A stretch of DNA of 64,000 bases from Rhodospirillaceae bacterium (lineage in GTDB: Bacteria > Pseudomonadota > Alphaproteobacteria > Rhodospirillales > Rhodospirillaceae), in contig JAPKDQ010000002.1 of NCBI GenBank assembly GCA_028822445.1, positions 186,001 through 250,000 on the forward strand, read 5' to 3'. The notes under the pieces are model-generated. The model made no database searches. It had not been told where the DNA came from and worked only from the letters and a program-made list of their open reading frames with translations. The stretch's first letter is position 1. Each line of letters opens with the position of its first letter. The translations under genes and the position numbers were made by a program. Of the stretch, positions 49,234 to 57,387 are shown piece by piece.

Positions 49234-50573
49234 ATATAGACACCATTTTTGCTCCAGCGACTGCCTCAGGCCGAGCGGGTGTGGCGATGGTCCGAATCTC
49301 TGGTCCGATGGCCAATAAAGCCCTGGATTGCATGGGTGTAGCGGTTCCCAGTCCGCGCGTGATGACGCGAGCCAGGCTTCAGGACCCGACTTCACAAGAT
49401 GTGCTGGATGATTGTTTGGTTGCTTGGTTTGAGGGCCCCAATAGTTTTACCGGCGACAATGTTGTGGAGCTTCATGTTCATGGCGGCCGTGCCGTTGTTG
49501 AAAGTATTTTGGCCGTTCTAAATAGTATTGGTGGGTTGCGACCGGCAGAGCCTGGGGAATTTACACGACGCGCCTTTGACGCGGGTAAGCTTGATCTCAC
49601 TCAAGCGGAAGCGCTGGCTGATCTTGTTGATGCGGATACTCGTGCTCAGGCTCGTCAGGCGTTGCGACAAATGGGCGGCGCTTTGAAGACGCGGTACGAC
49701 GATTGGCGCGAACGGCTGATTAAGGCCTTAGCGCACCTAGAGGCGGTAATCGATTTCCCCGACGAAGATTTGCCAGGTGAAACAGCTGAGGTGTTATGGT
49801 CGACAGTGAATGTTTTAGAGGCGGAGATTGCAAACCATCTTGCAGACGATAGCCGTGGAGAACGAATGCGTAACGGGGTTCAGGTTGCCATCGTTGGCCC
49901 ACCTAACGCAGGAAAGTCGAGCTTGCTTAATCTATTGGCCAAACGAGATGCGGCCATTGTTTCAGAAATGGCCGGCACGACACGCGATGTTATAGACGTT
50001 CATCTCGACCTGGATGGCTATCCGGTTTTGGTAGCTGACACAGCGGGTTTGCGGGACGCTCAAGATGCAATTGAGAGTGAGGGCGTTCGGCGCGCAAAAA
50101 TATGTGCGAAAGATGCGGACCTCGTTATTGTTTTGTTTGATGGCGCAACGTACCCAGAGCGCGATGGTATGACGGAGTCTATGGTCAATGCTGGAGCTTT
50201 AGTCGCAGTCAACAAAGCAGACCTCTTAGACCAGGCGCGGGAGCTAGAGATTGATGTCGATGATGATTGGAAGGCAACGCATTTTATTTCCGTCAAAGAC
50301 GGATTTGGCATTGAAAGCTTCATTGCAAAACTGACGCAAAAGGTTGCCGACCTCTGTGACGTAGCGGATGACGCACCGATCACACGAGCACGTCATCGCC
50401 ATGCTTTGGAAGATTGTTGTAATTCAATGGCGCGCGCGCGCAACGTCGACCTTCCAGAACTCGCTGCAGAAGATCTGCGTTTAGCTACGCGTTCGTTGGG
50501 GCGCTTGACGGGCCACGTTGATGTGGAAGAGTTGTTGGACGTCGTCTTCCGTGATTTTTGTATAGGCAAGTAG
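49230..50573 (+). CDS. mnmE: tRNA modification GTPase MnmE
   Basis: With MnmG it installs the 5-carboxymethylaminomethyl group on wobble uridine. The N-terminal folate-binding domain (TIFAPATASGRAGVAMVRISG), the inserted G domain with GPPNAGKSSLLNLLAK, DTAGLRD and NKADLL, and the C-terminal CIGK are all present. The 447 residues fit. It overlaps the preceding short gene by four bases and is followed by 211 bases before the exporter. Confidence 0.97.
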   Translation: MNIDTIFAPATASGRAGVAMVRISGPMANKALDCMGVAVPSPRVMTRARLQDPTSQDVLDDCLVAWFEGPNSFTGDNVVELHVHGGRAVVESILAVLNSIGGLRPAEPGEFTRRAFDAGKLDLTQAEALADLVDADTRAQARQALRQMGGALKTRYDDWRERLIKALAHLEAVIDFPDEDLPGETAEVLWSTVNVLEAEIANHLADDSRGERMRNGVQVAIVGPPNAGKSSLLNLLAKRDAAIVSEMAGTTRDVIDVHLDLDGYPVLVADTAGLRDAQDAIESEGVRRAKICAKDADLVIVLFDGATYPERDGMTESMVNAGALVAVNKADLLDQARELEIDVDDDWKATHFISVKDGFGIESFIAKLTQKVADLCDVADDAPITRARHRHALEDCCNSMARARNVDLPELAAEDLRLATRSLGRLTGHVDVEELLDVVFRDFCIGK

Positions 50574-50613
50574 TGGTTTCGTGTTGGGCTGATTTAATAT
50601 TCTATACTGAGAG

Positions 50614-50630
50614 CTATTCCACTGGAATAG
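50614..50630. promoter_or_regulatory. Perfect inverted repeat before the exporter gene
   Basis: CTATTCC-act-GGAATAG is a perfect 7-bp inverted repeat. It follows a TATACT hexamer at 50602-50607 by few bases, where a transcript could begin, and lacks a T-run. It may be an operator for the downstream exporter; no repressor gene is adjacent. Confidence 0.25.
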
Positions 50631-50784
50631 TCCGACTTAAACATAGCGCACACGTTCTCTCTCGCCGGCATTGCAGCAAAGAATGTAGCATCTTGTTGTG
50701 CTAATGATCGCCTGTTATCACCAGCTTGATTTATCCGATCGTTTATAGTCTGAGAAGACATGGGGTGATGCCCGGGGAAGAAGA

Positions 50785-51987
50785 ATGACACGCACGATTT
50801 TCCTTTTGGCTCTCCCAGTTTTTCTCGCGACTGGTGTTTCTATGCTGGCGACAGATTTATATCTGCCGGCTATTCCCAGTTTGCCAGAGATGCTCAACGG
50901 TGATGCGGTCGGTGCGCAGTATACGTTGGCGATTTTCTTTGCGACTTTTGCTGTTGGACAGCTGGTGTTTGGCGCCCTTGCAGATTTGTATGATCGCCGC
51001 CTGATTTTGACTGGCTCGTTGGCTGCTTTTGTTGCAGCTTCAGTTGCCTGTGCTATGGCTGACAATATGGGAACGCTGATCTTGTTGCGTGCCGTTCAAG
51101 GGTTTGCAGCAAGTGCGGGCACCGCATTAGCGCCAGCGTTATTGCGCGAAGCGGGAGACGACAGTGTCGTCGTCAGGCTGACCTCTATTGTATCATCCAT
51201 GGAAGCGGCGTTGCCGGCAATGGCGCCAATCCTAGGTGCTTGGTTGATCGCGGCATTTGGGTGGCAATCAACATTTTGGTTCATGGCGCTTATTGCGCTT
51301 CTGACCATGCTGGCTTTTCAAAACTTAGCTTTCCCCCCTGCACCGCCTCCCGACCCAGACCGTCCGGCGGCGGCGGTAAGATATTGGCGGCTATTGAGGT
51401 CAAGGCGTTTTATGGGTCACCAAGTGAGCCACGCTTTTGCGTTTACGGGCCTGGTTGTTTTCATCATGGCAGCGCCGTATTTGTTGGTGACGTATCTTGG
51501 CCACACGACGATGGCCTTCATCGTTATGCAGATATGCCTCATTGTGCCCTTTGTGATCGTGGCAAACCTTGCTGGCAAACTGACCGATTGTTTTGGTATT
51601 GATGCTGTCATTACCGCCGGCGCGATCTGTCAGATGATTGGCGGCGTTGCGATGTTGTTGCTCGTCGTCTCCCGTCCTGATCTTCTCAGTGCCGTAAGCT
51701 TGACCCTCGTCATGTTGCCAGTGGCGATTGGTTTAGGGTTTCGCAGTGGGCCGGGTTTCGCGCGTGCCATGACGTTTTGTGGAAAGCATACGGGATCTGC
51801 CGGAGGCTTGATGATGTTCACAATGATGGGCATGGCAGCTTTAGGCACGCAGATTGTCGCGCCTTATTTGGTTGATGGGCCATTGGCCGTTGCAATCACC
51901 ATGGTGACATCGTGCACGATGTCACTTGCCGCGCTACTCTTTGCGCTGAGGCCGGACAGCTCAGAGCCGGTGACGGTTGAGGAATAG
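50785..51987 (+). CDS. MFS transporter, Bcr/CflA drug exporter family
   Basis: Inner-membrane major facilitator of 400 residues with about 12 hydrophobic segments. ATDLYLPAIPSLPEML in the first loop, GQLVFGALADLYDRR and RAVQGFAASAGTALAPALLR match the Bcr/CflA family of proton-driven drug exporters. GGGGAAG lies just before the ATG. It interrupts the usual mnmE-mnmG adjacency, so it was probably inserted. Substrate unknown. Confidence 0.93.
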   Translation: MTRTIFLLALPVFLATGVSMLATDLYLPAIPSLPEMLNGDAVGAQYTLAIFFATFAVGQLVFGALADLYDRRLILTGSLAAFVAASVACAMADNMGTLILLRAVQGFAASAGTALAPALLREAGDDSVVVRLTSIVSSMEAALPAMAPILGAWLIAAFGWQSTFWFMALIALLTMLAFQNLAFPPAPPPDPDRPAAAVRYWRLLRSRRFMGHQVSHAFAFTGLVVFIMAAPYLLVTYLGHTTMAFIVMQICLIVPFVIVANLAGKLTDCFGIDAVITAGAICQMIGGVAMLLLVVSRPDLLSAVSLTLVMLPVAIGLGFRSGPGFARAMTFCGKHTGSAGGLMMFTMMGMAALGTQIVAPYLVDGPLAVAITMVTSCTMSLAALLFALRPDSSEPVTVEE

Positions 51988-52029
51988 TCCGTTATATAGG
52001 TCGCAAATCTTCAGGAGATTGCGCGCTTT

Positions 52030-53922
52030 ATGTCGTCAGGCACCCTATCATATGATGTGATCGTCGTTGGAGGCGGACATGCTGGCACCGAGGCCGCCGC
52101 CGCCGCCGCGCGCGTTGGCGCGAAGACCTTGCTGCTCACGCATAAGCTTGAGACTGTTGGTGAAATGTCTTGCAATCCTGCCATTGGTGGGTTGGCAAAA
52201 GGACACCTGGTCCGTGAGATCGATGCGCTGGATGGCGTCATGGGTAAGGCAATTGATGCTGGCGGCATCCAATTCCGTATGCTGAACTTATCGAAAGGCC
52301 CTGCGGTGCGCGGGCCTCGCGCTCAGGCTGACCGAAAACTTTATCGCGAAGCAGTACAGTCTCTTCTCGCTGAACAATCCAATCTCACCAGCCGCGCAGG
52401 AGCGGCGGAAGACCTGGAGATTGACCCCGAGACCAAACACATCACGGCCGTAATCACCGGGGGCGGTGAACGCATCCCCTGCGGCGCCGTTGTGTTAACT
52501 ACAGGGACCTTCCTTAGTGGCATAATTCATCGTGGAGAAGAACGGATCCCGGCGGGGAGGATTGGGGAAAATGCGGCCTATGGCCTTTCTAATACACTGA
52601 AAACATTAGACTTTTCTCTTGGCCGCCTTAAAACAGGGACACCGCCCCGGCTGGATGGGCGGACTATCGCCTATGATCGCCTGACCGAGCAGCCCGGTGA
52701 TAACCCTGCTGTTCCATTCTCCTTTATGACGGACAAGATCACCACGCCGCAGATGTCATGCCATATCACTGCAACCACACGGGAGACGCATGCCTTAATC
52801 CTGGCGAATAAGGATCGGGCGCCCATTTACAACGGGCAAATTGAAAGCGTCGGCCCTCGTTATTGCCCGTCTATTGAGGACAAGGTGGTTCGGTTCTCAG
52901 GGCGAGATGCGCACCAGATCTTTCTCGAGCCTGAGGGCTTAGAGGACCACACGGTTTATCCCAATGGCATCTCGACCAGCCTTCCAGAGGATGTTCAGTT
53001 AGCCATGCTCAAAACAATACCAGGCCTTGAGCAGACGGAGATGATTCAGGCTGGTTATGCTATCGAATACGACTTCGTTGATCCACGTGAACTCCGGCCG
53101 ACGTTGGAAACCCGCAAGGTGGGCGGCCTTTATTTCGCCGGTCAGATTAATGGCACAACTGGATATGAAGAGGCCGGTGCCCAAGGCCTGTTAGCTGGGG
53201 TCAATGCTGCGAGGGCTGTTGGTGGCTCTGATGTCTTCACCGTCGATCGTGCGGAAGGCTATATGGGGGTCATGGTGGATGATCTGACCAGTCGCGGAAC
53301 CGTTGAACCCTATCGTATGTTTACCTCTCGCGCAGAGTACAGGCTTAAGCTTCGAGCCGATAACGCAGACCTCCGGCTAACGGATTTGGGGATCGCGGCG
53401 GATTGTGTTGGCTCCGAGCGGGCAGCAGCTTTTGCCGAAAAGAAGGACGCGCTCGCCAAGGCCAGGGCTCATTTGGATAGCCTAGTGGTGACGCCAACGT
53501 CCCTGGCGGCTCGGGGGTACAAGATTAATCAGGATGGCGTTCGCCGCTCAGGCTTTGACCTCCTTTCCTACAAAGATATTGGCTGGTGGCAGCTTCAAGA
53601 CCTATGGCCTGAGCTGGAGGGCATCCGGGCCGATGTCCGCGAACAGCTCGAGATTGAGGGTCGCTATGCTGGATATATGGAGCGCCAAGACGCGGATATT
53701 CGAGCCTTTCGGAAAGACGAAGCCTTAGCCCTACCCGAAGCCTTGGACTATGCAGACGTCGGGGGCCTTTCGAACGAAGTTCGTCAAAAACTTACAGATG
53801 CACGGCCCGCCACGCTGGGCGCGGCTGCCCGCATTCCTGGGATTACGCCCGCCGGGCTAACCACTCTGTTGCGCCATGTGCGTAAACCACCCTCACCCGG
53901 GGCGCTGGCTCAGGCAGGCTAA
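52030..53922 (+). CDS. mnmG: tRNA modification enzyme MnmG (GidA)
   Basis: FAD-dependent partner of MnmE in wobble-uridine modification. [20 protein letters not shown] near residue 13 is the FAD-binding loop; [20 protein letters not shown] and the [17 protein letters not shown] signature follow, and the C-terminal helical domain binds MnmE. The 630 residues fit. A run of GCC codons encodes the Ala stretch after the FAD loop. AGGAG lies about 12 bases upstream. Confidence 0.98.
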   Translation: MSSGTLSYDVIVVGGGHAGTEAAAAAARVGAKTLLLTHKLETVGEMSCNPAIGGLAKGHLVREIDALDGVMGKAIDAGGIQFRMLNLSKGPAVRGPRAQADRKLYREAVQSLLAEQSNLTSRAGAAEDLEIDPETKHITAVITGGGERIPCGAVVLTTGTFLSGIIHRGEERIPAGRIGENAAYGLSNTLKTLDFSLGRLKTGTPPRLDGRTIAYDRLTEQPGDNPAVPFSFMTDKITTPQMSCHITATTRETHALILANKDRAPIYNGQIESVGPRYCPSIEDKVVRFSGRDAHQIFLEPEGLEDHTVYPNGISTSLPEDVQLAMLKTIPGLEQTEMIQAGYAIEYDFVDPRELRPTLETRKVGGLYFAGQINGTTGYEEAGAQGLLAGVNAARAVGGSDVFTVDRAEGYMGVMVDDLTSRGTVEPYRMFTSRAEYRLKLRADNADLRLTDLGIAADCVGSERAAAFAEKKDALAKARAHLDSLVVTPTSLAARGYKINQDGVRRSGFDLLSYKDIGWWQLQDLWPELEGIRADVREQLEIEGRYAGYMERQDADIRAFRKDEALALPEALDYADVGGLSNEVRQKLTDARPATLGAAARIPGITPAGLTTLLRHVRKPPSPGALAQAG

Positions 53923-53934
53923 GCCCAGCCCAGC

Positions 53935-53950
53935 TGTTTCGTGTGAATTA
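53935..53950 (+). promoter_or_regulatory. Degenerate parS-like sequence after mnmG
   Basis: TGTTTCGTGTGAATTA matches the parS consensus TGTTTCACGTGAAACA at 12 of 16 positions. It lies 190 bases before the first perfect parS. It could be a decayed or weak site; ParB binding is doubtful. Confidence 0.25.
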
Positions 53951-53985
53951 TAGCCCGATGGACCTGGCAACCCTATTTTCTGTTT

Positions 53986-54135
53986 ATGGGGCCTTCGTTT
54001 TTTAGCCTCGTTATTAATTTAGAAAACCCGAAATTAGCCGCAGCTGTTGAGGGCTTGACGGCCACCCCCAACGACGCGATACCAGACCAACAAACCCTAA
54101 TCTTAAAATTTGTCGAACAGGATTGTTTCACGTGA
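53986..54135 (+). CDS. Possible 49-residue ORF ending in parS
   Basis: A frame from ATG 53986 (MGPSFFSLVINLENPK) to a TGA at 54133-54135 within parS, overlapping the rsmG GTG in GTGA. It has no clear ribosome binding site and no recognised family. Chance is a serious alternative. Confidence 0.18.
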   Translation: MGPSFFSLVINLENPKLAAAVEGLTATPNDAIPDQQTLILKFVEQDCFT

Positions 54136-54139
54136 AACA
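54124..54139 (+). promoter_or_regulatory. parS site 1 (ParB binding)
   Basis: TGTTTCACGTGAAACA is an exact copy of the bacterial parS consensus. It overlaps the GTG start of rsmG. ParB loads here to organise the origin region for segregation. Confidence 0.95.
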
Positions 54140-54767
54140 GAGGCTCTTCGCCGCCGCTGAATTTCAAACCGCCACCAATGTTTCACGTGAAACATTGGAT
54201 CGCTGCAAAATCTATGTGGACCTTCTCCATGAGTGGAGTGGGCGTATGAACTTGGTTGCGCGGTCGACCTTAGATGAGGTCTGGCACCGGCACATGTTGG
54301 ATTCAGCCCAGCTGTTTCCGTTGATCCCAGTGGGCACTAAAACACTGGTTGATCTGGGCTCGGGCGCTGGGTTTCCAGGCTTACTGATGTCCATTATGGG
54401 AATTTCTGGGGTGCATCTTGTCGAATCGACGGGCAAAAAGGCGTCGTTTCTGCAAACTGTTGTCAACGAAACAGGAATCTCCGCAAAAATTCATAATGAT
54501 CGCATTGAAGCCCTAAGGCCGTTTATAGCCGACGTGATAACTGCCAGGGCCTTGGCGCCGTTGGATAAATTGCTGAATTATGCCGCCCCTTTTTCGGGAC
54601 CAAACACCCTACACCTCTACCATAAGGGACAACATGTGGGGCATGAATTGACCAAGGCACACAAAATATGGAATATAAAGGTGGATCTGATACCCAGTAG
54701 TACTGATCCGCAAGGTAGTGTTTTGAGCGTGTGCGAGGTGTCCCGTGTCAAGCCAGATCGATTCTAA
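54132..54767 (+). CDS. rsmG: 16S rRNA (guanine-527-N7) methyltransferase RsmG
   Basis: Methylates G527 of 16S rRNA. The SAM-binding motif DLGSGAGFPGL near residue 75 and ARALAPLDKLLNYA are diagnostic. Start choice: GTG 54132 gives MKQRLFAAAEFQTATNVSRE; a TTG at 54123 would add three residues (FHV). Both lie within parS site 1, and parS site 2 encodes the NVSRET stretch. The 211-residue product overlaps parA by 23 bases. Confidence 0.95.
   Translation: MKQRLFAAAEFQTATNVSRETLDRCKIYVDLLHEWSGRMNLVARSTLDEVWHRHMLDSAQLFPLIPVGTKTLVDLGSGAGFPGLLMSIMGISGVHLVESTGKKASFLQTVVNETGISAKIHNDRIEALRPFIADVITARALAPLDKLLNYAAPFSGPNTLHLYHKGQHVGHELTKAHKIWNIKVDLIPSSTDPQGSVLSVCEVSRVKPDRF
54179..54194 (+). promoter_or_regulatory. 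parS site 2 (ParB binding)
   Basis: A second exact TGTTTCACGTGAAACA, extended to a 20-bp perfect palindrome by AA and TT. It is inside rsmG, 55 bases from site 1 centre to centre. Confidence 0.95.
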
Positions 54768-55578
54768 CCCCCCCCAAGCCTATCGATCTGATGGGGGGGT
54801 TTCGCCGCGCGTTCTTGCTATTTCTAATCAGAAAGGCGGTGTTGGTAAAACGACGACAGCAGTAAACTTGGCCACAGCGCTCGCGGCCGTTGATAAGCGG
54901 GTTCTGATTGTTGATCTCGATCCTCAGGGCAACGCATCTACCAGCCTAGGCATCCCTATTAATATGAGGGAAATCAACACGTATCATGTCTTGATGGGTG
55001 ATGCTGGCCTAGATCGGGCCTGTGTCGCCACGGACGTCCCCAACCTCAGTATTGTGCCATCCGGCGCTGACCTGGCCGGCGCGGAACTGGAGCTGGTTGA
55101 TGTGAATAACCGCGAGGGGCGCTTAAAGGCTGCCGTCAGCGGGGCTTCTGCCGACTACGACTACATTCTGATCGATTGTCCGCCCTCTCTGGGCCTGCTG
55201 ACCCTCAATGCTTGGGTTGCTGCCCAGGCAGTGCTGGTTCCACTCCAGGTCGAGTTTCTAGCCCTTGAGGGGGTCAGTCAACTGGTACGCACTATCGAGC
55301 GTGTTCGGCAGTCTTTCAATCCAGACCTCGTAATCCAGGGTATCGTTCTCACTATGGTTGACAAACGAAATAGCTTATCAGAAATGGTTGAATCAGACGT
55401 CCGTGGCTTCTTTGGCGATAAGGTCTACACTACTGTTATTCCCAGAAATGTGCGGGTTTCAGAGGCCCCGTCCCATGGCAAACCCGTTCTTCTCTATGAT
55501 TTTAAATCTAAAGGCGCCCAGGCCTATCTGAGCCTAGCTGGAGAAGTGCTGAAGCGCGAACGGGCTGTTGCAGCATGA
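54745..55578 (+). CDS. parA: Chromosome partitioning ATPase ParA
   Basis: Walker-type ATPase that drives movement of ParB-parS complexes. The deviant Walker A ISNQKGGVGKTTTAVNLATA lies at about residues 26-45, followed by LIVDLDPQGNASTSLG and DYILIDCPPSLGLLT. The start is GTG 54745 with GAGGT just upstream, inside the end of rsmG. A C8 tract (54768-54775) and a G7 tract (54793-54799) occur in codons 8-18. The 277 residues fit. parB overlaps the stop. Confidence 0.97.
   Translation: MSSQIDSNPPQAYRSDGGVSPRVLAISNQKGGVGKTTTAVNLATALAAVDKRVLIVDLDPQGNASTSLGIPINMREINTYHVLMGDAGLDRACVATDVPNLSIVPSGADLAGAELELVDVNNREGRLKAAVSGASADYDYILIDCPPSLGLLTLNAWVAAQAVLVPLQVEFLALEGVSQLVRTIERVRQSFNPDLVIQGIVLTMVDKRNSLSEMVESDVRGFFGDKVYTTVIPRNVRVSEAPSHGKPVLLYDFKSKGAQAYLSLAGEVLKRERAVAA
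54768..54799 (+). repeat. C8 and G7 homopolymer pair at start of parA
   Basis: Eight C at 54768-54775 directly after the rsmG stop and seven G at 54793-54799, separated by 17 bases. They can form a 7-bp G-C stem in the parA mRNA. Such tracts are prone to slippage, which would shift the parA frame. Confidence 0.85.
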
Positions 55579-56681
55579 GCGCCAATAAGCCACGTCAGAG
55601 CCTCGGCCGGGGCCTGGATGCCCTCTTTGGTGAAACTGCTGAGGTGGCGCCGGTAACCGTTGCACCGTATGGCCAACTTGACACCCCGCCCGCCTCACAG
55701 CCAAGTGTGGCTGTTTCTAAGGGCCTAGCGGAAATTCCCGTTGAGCACATGGCGCCATCGCGTTTTCAGCCCCGCCGCGTGTTTAATGAGACGCAGATAG
55801 ATGAGCTTGCGGCCTCTATTCGAGATAAGGGTGTACTCCAGCCCCTCCTGGTTCGGTCGGCGCCCGACGGCACATATGAGATCATTGCAGGTGAGCGGCG
55901 CTGGCGCGCTGCGCAACGGGCAAAAATACACCAAGTTCCTGTTATCATTAAAGAATTTACAGACACAGAGGTCCTTGAAGTGGCCTTGGTTGAGAACCTT
56001 CAGCGTGCTGATCTCACCCCACTTGAAGAGGCCGAGGGCTATCAACGCCTGTCAGATGAATTTGGTCATACGCAAGAAGCGCTGGCTAAAGTTCTGGGTA
56101 AAAGTCGCGGCCATGTAGCTAATATGATCCGTCTTCTGACCTTACCTGAGAGCGTTAAACACCTGCTTGATCGTGGCTCTCTGTCTATGGGGCAGGCCCG
56201 GGCGCTGATCGGCGTGGCAGACGCGGGCGACCTTGCCAAACAAATTTTGGCCCGGGGCCTATCGGTCCGCCAGGTTGAGAAACTGGTTAAAAAGCACGGA
56301 AAAGTAAGCCGTCCACGCGTTTCTAAGGTCGCTCAGGCTGCGGCCGAGAAGGATACGGATACACGTGACCTAGAAAACAGGCTCGAAGAGGCTCTCGGCT
56401 TGAAGGCCGAAGTCAGCTTTGACGGCAAGGGCGGCGTGCTGTCGCTTTCATATTCAGATTTGGAGCAACTCGACGAACTCGTGAGCCGTTTGACCCGGGC
56501 CAAGGCGACCCGCCCATTCGTGGCGGACCGTGATCCGAATGTGCTCGACATCGAAGAAGTGTTGGCTAAGCGTGGCGGAATCTTCAAGCTCGGTCATAGT
56601 GAAGAAGAGCGAGTGGCAAGGCCTCAATTAGACCCTCACCAAGACGGAACGGGTAGCGATGGATCAATAGGTCAAGAATAA
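55575..56681 (+). CDS. parB: Chromosome partitioning protein ParB
   Basis: parS-binding CTPase that spreads on DNA. The ParA-stimulating N-terminus SLGRGLDALFGE, the C-box region GERRWRAAQRA, the helix-turn-helix with VLGKSRGHVANMIRLLTLPE, and the C-terminal dimerisation part (VLSLSYSDLEQLDELVSRL) are present. The 368 residues exceed the usual length because of an acidic C-terminal tail. ATG overlaps the parA stop in ATGA. Two parS sites lie 1.4 kb upstream. Confidence 0.97.
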   Translation: MSANKPRQSLGRGLDALFGETAEVAPVTVAPYGQLDTPPASQPSVAVSKGLAEIPVEHMAPSRFQPRRVFNETQIDELAASIRDKGVLQPLLVRSAPDGTYEIIAGERRWRAAQRAKIHQVPVIIKEFTDTEVLEVALVENLQRADLTPLEEAEGYQRLSDEFGHTQEALAKVLGKSRGHVANMIRLLTLPESVKHLLDRGSLSMGQARALIGVADAGDLAKQILARGLSVRQVEKLVKKHGKVSRPRVSKVAQAAAEKDTDTRDLENRLEEALGLKAEVSFDGKGGVLSLSYSDLEQLDELVSRLTRAKATRPFVADRDPNVLDIEEVLAKRGGIFKLGHSEEERVARPQLDPHQDGTGSDGSIGQE

Positions 56682-56735
56682 ACTTACTTATAACACGTTG
56701 TTTTCATATAATTTTATATATTGATATACACCTAA

Positions 56736-57332
56736 ATGCCTGTTTTAATGGACCTTCAAGCGGTCGTTTCGGCGCTGCCTGCCAAACCCTTTTTCTTTAT
56801 GCGTCACGGGGAAACAGACTGGAATAAAAACCGCCTTACCCAAGGCCGCACGGACATCCCTCTTAATAATACTGGCCAAGATCAGGCGTCTTTAGCAATG
56901 TCGTTGCTCGTCGGCCATGGCATCACAAAACTAGTCTCAAGCCCCCTTAGGCGGGCCTATGAAACGGCAAAAATAGTTAATCGTGCTCTTGTTCTGCCCA
57001 TTGAGCTCCATTCCGGCCTAGTGGAGCGCGGGTTTGGAGCAGCGGAAGGTAAACCTTGGGCGCCCGGCTTTGTTGACAGTGACCTCGGTGAAGGATCCGA
57101 AGCTCTGTCCCCCTTTCATACTCGTGTCGTCTTAGCGTTATCAGATTCACTCACCCGTTACCCTGGGCCACTCTTATTCGTTAGTCATGGCGGCGTTTAT
57201 GGCGCATATGCAAAGTTTCTCGCGGCTATACCAGATGCAAGGGCACCAAATTCTGTGCCTTTTTTCTTCGATCCACCCAGAAAATATACTACTCGGTGGG
57301 GCATTACCCCGGTCGATCCAGCTCGGACGTAG
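56736..57332 (+). CDS. Histidine phosphatase (phosphoglycerate mutase-like)
   Basis: A 198-residue protein of the histidine phosphatase superfamily. FFMRHGETDWNKNRLTQGRT near residue 20 holds the catalytic His, and FVSHGGVYGA near 150 the second. It is more likely a phosphatase of small molecules (alpha-ribazole or others) than a glycolytic mutase. The ATG at 56736 and the one four codons later both work. Substrate unknown. Confidence 0.9.
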   Translation: MPVLMDLQAVVSALPAKPFFFMRHGETDWNKNRLTQGRTDIPLNNTGQDQASLAMSLLVGHGITKLVSSPLRRAYETAKIVNRALVLPIELHSGLVERGFGAAEGKPWAPGFVDSDLGEGSEALSPFHTRVVLALSDSLTRYPGPLLFVSHGGVYGAYAKFLAAIPDARAPNSVPFFFDPPRKYTTRWGITPVDPART

Positions 57333-57350
57333 TCATCGCAGAGCCGCACC

Positions 57351-57381
57351 TTGACCTTCCAGCTTCTGGAACCCCCATATA
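57351..57381 (+). promoter_or_regulatory. MerR/CueR-type promoter of copA
   Basis: TTGACC (57351-57356) and CATATA (57376-57381) are separated by exactly 19 bases, the long spacer of MerR-family promoters. The spacer contains TTCCAG-ctt-CTGGAA, a dyad like CueR operators. The ATG of copA begins 7 bases after CATATA, so the transcript should start at or next to the start codon. No cueR gene is nearby in the window. Confidence 0.7.
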
Positions 57382-57387
57382 GGCAGC

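Noticed and set aside
57351-57381. Ordinary sigma-70 promoter for copA
   Set aside because: The 19-base spacer and the internal dyad are typical of MerR-family control; a plain promoter would have about 17 bases.
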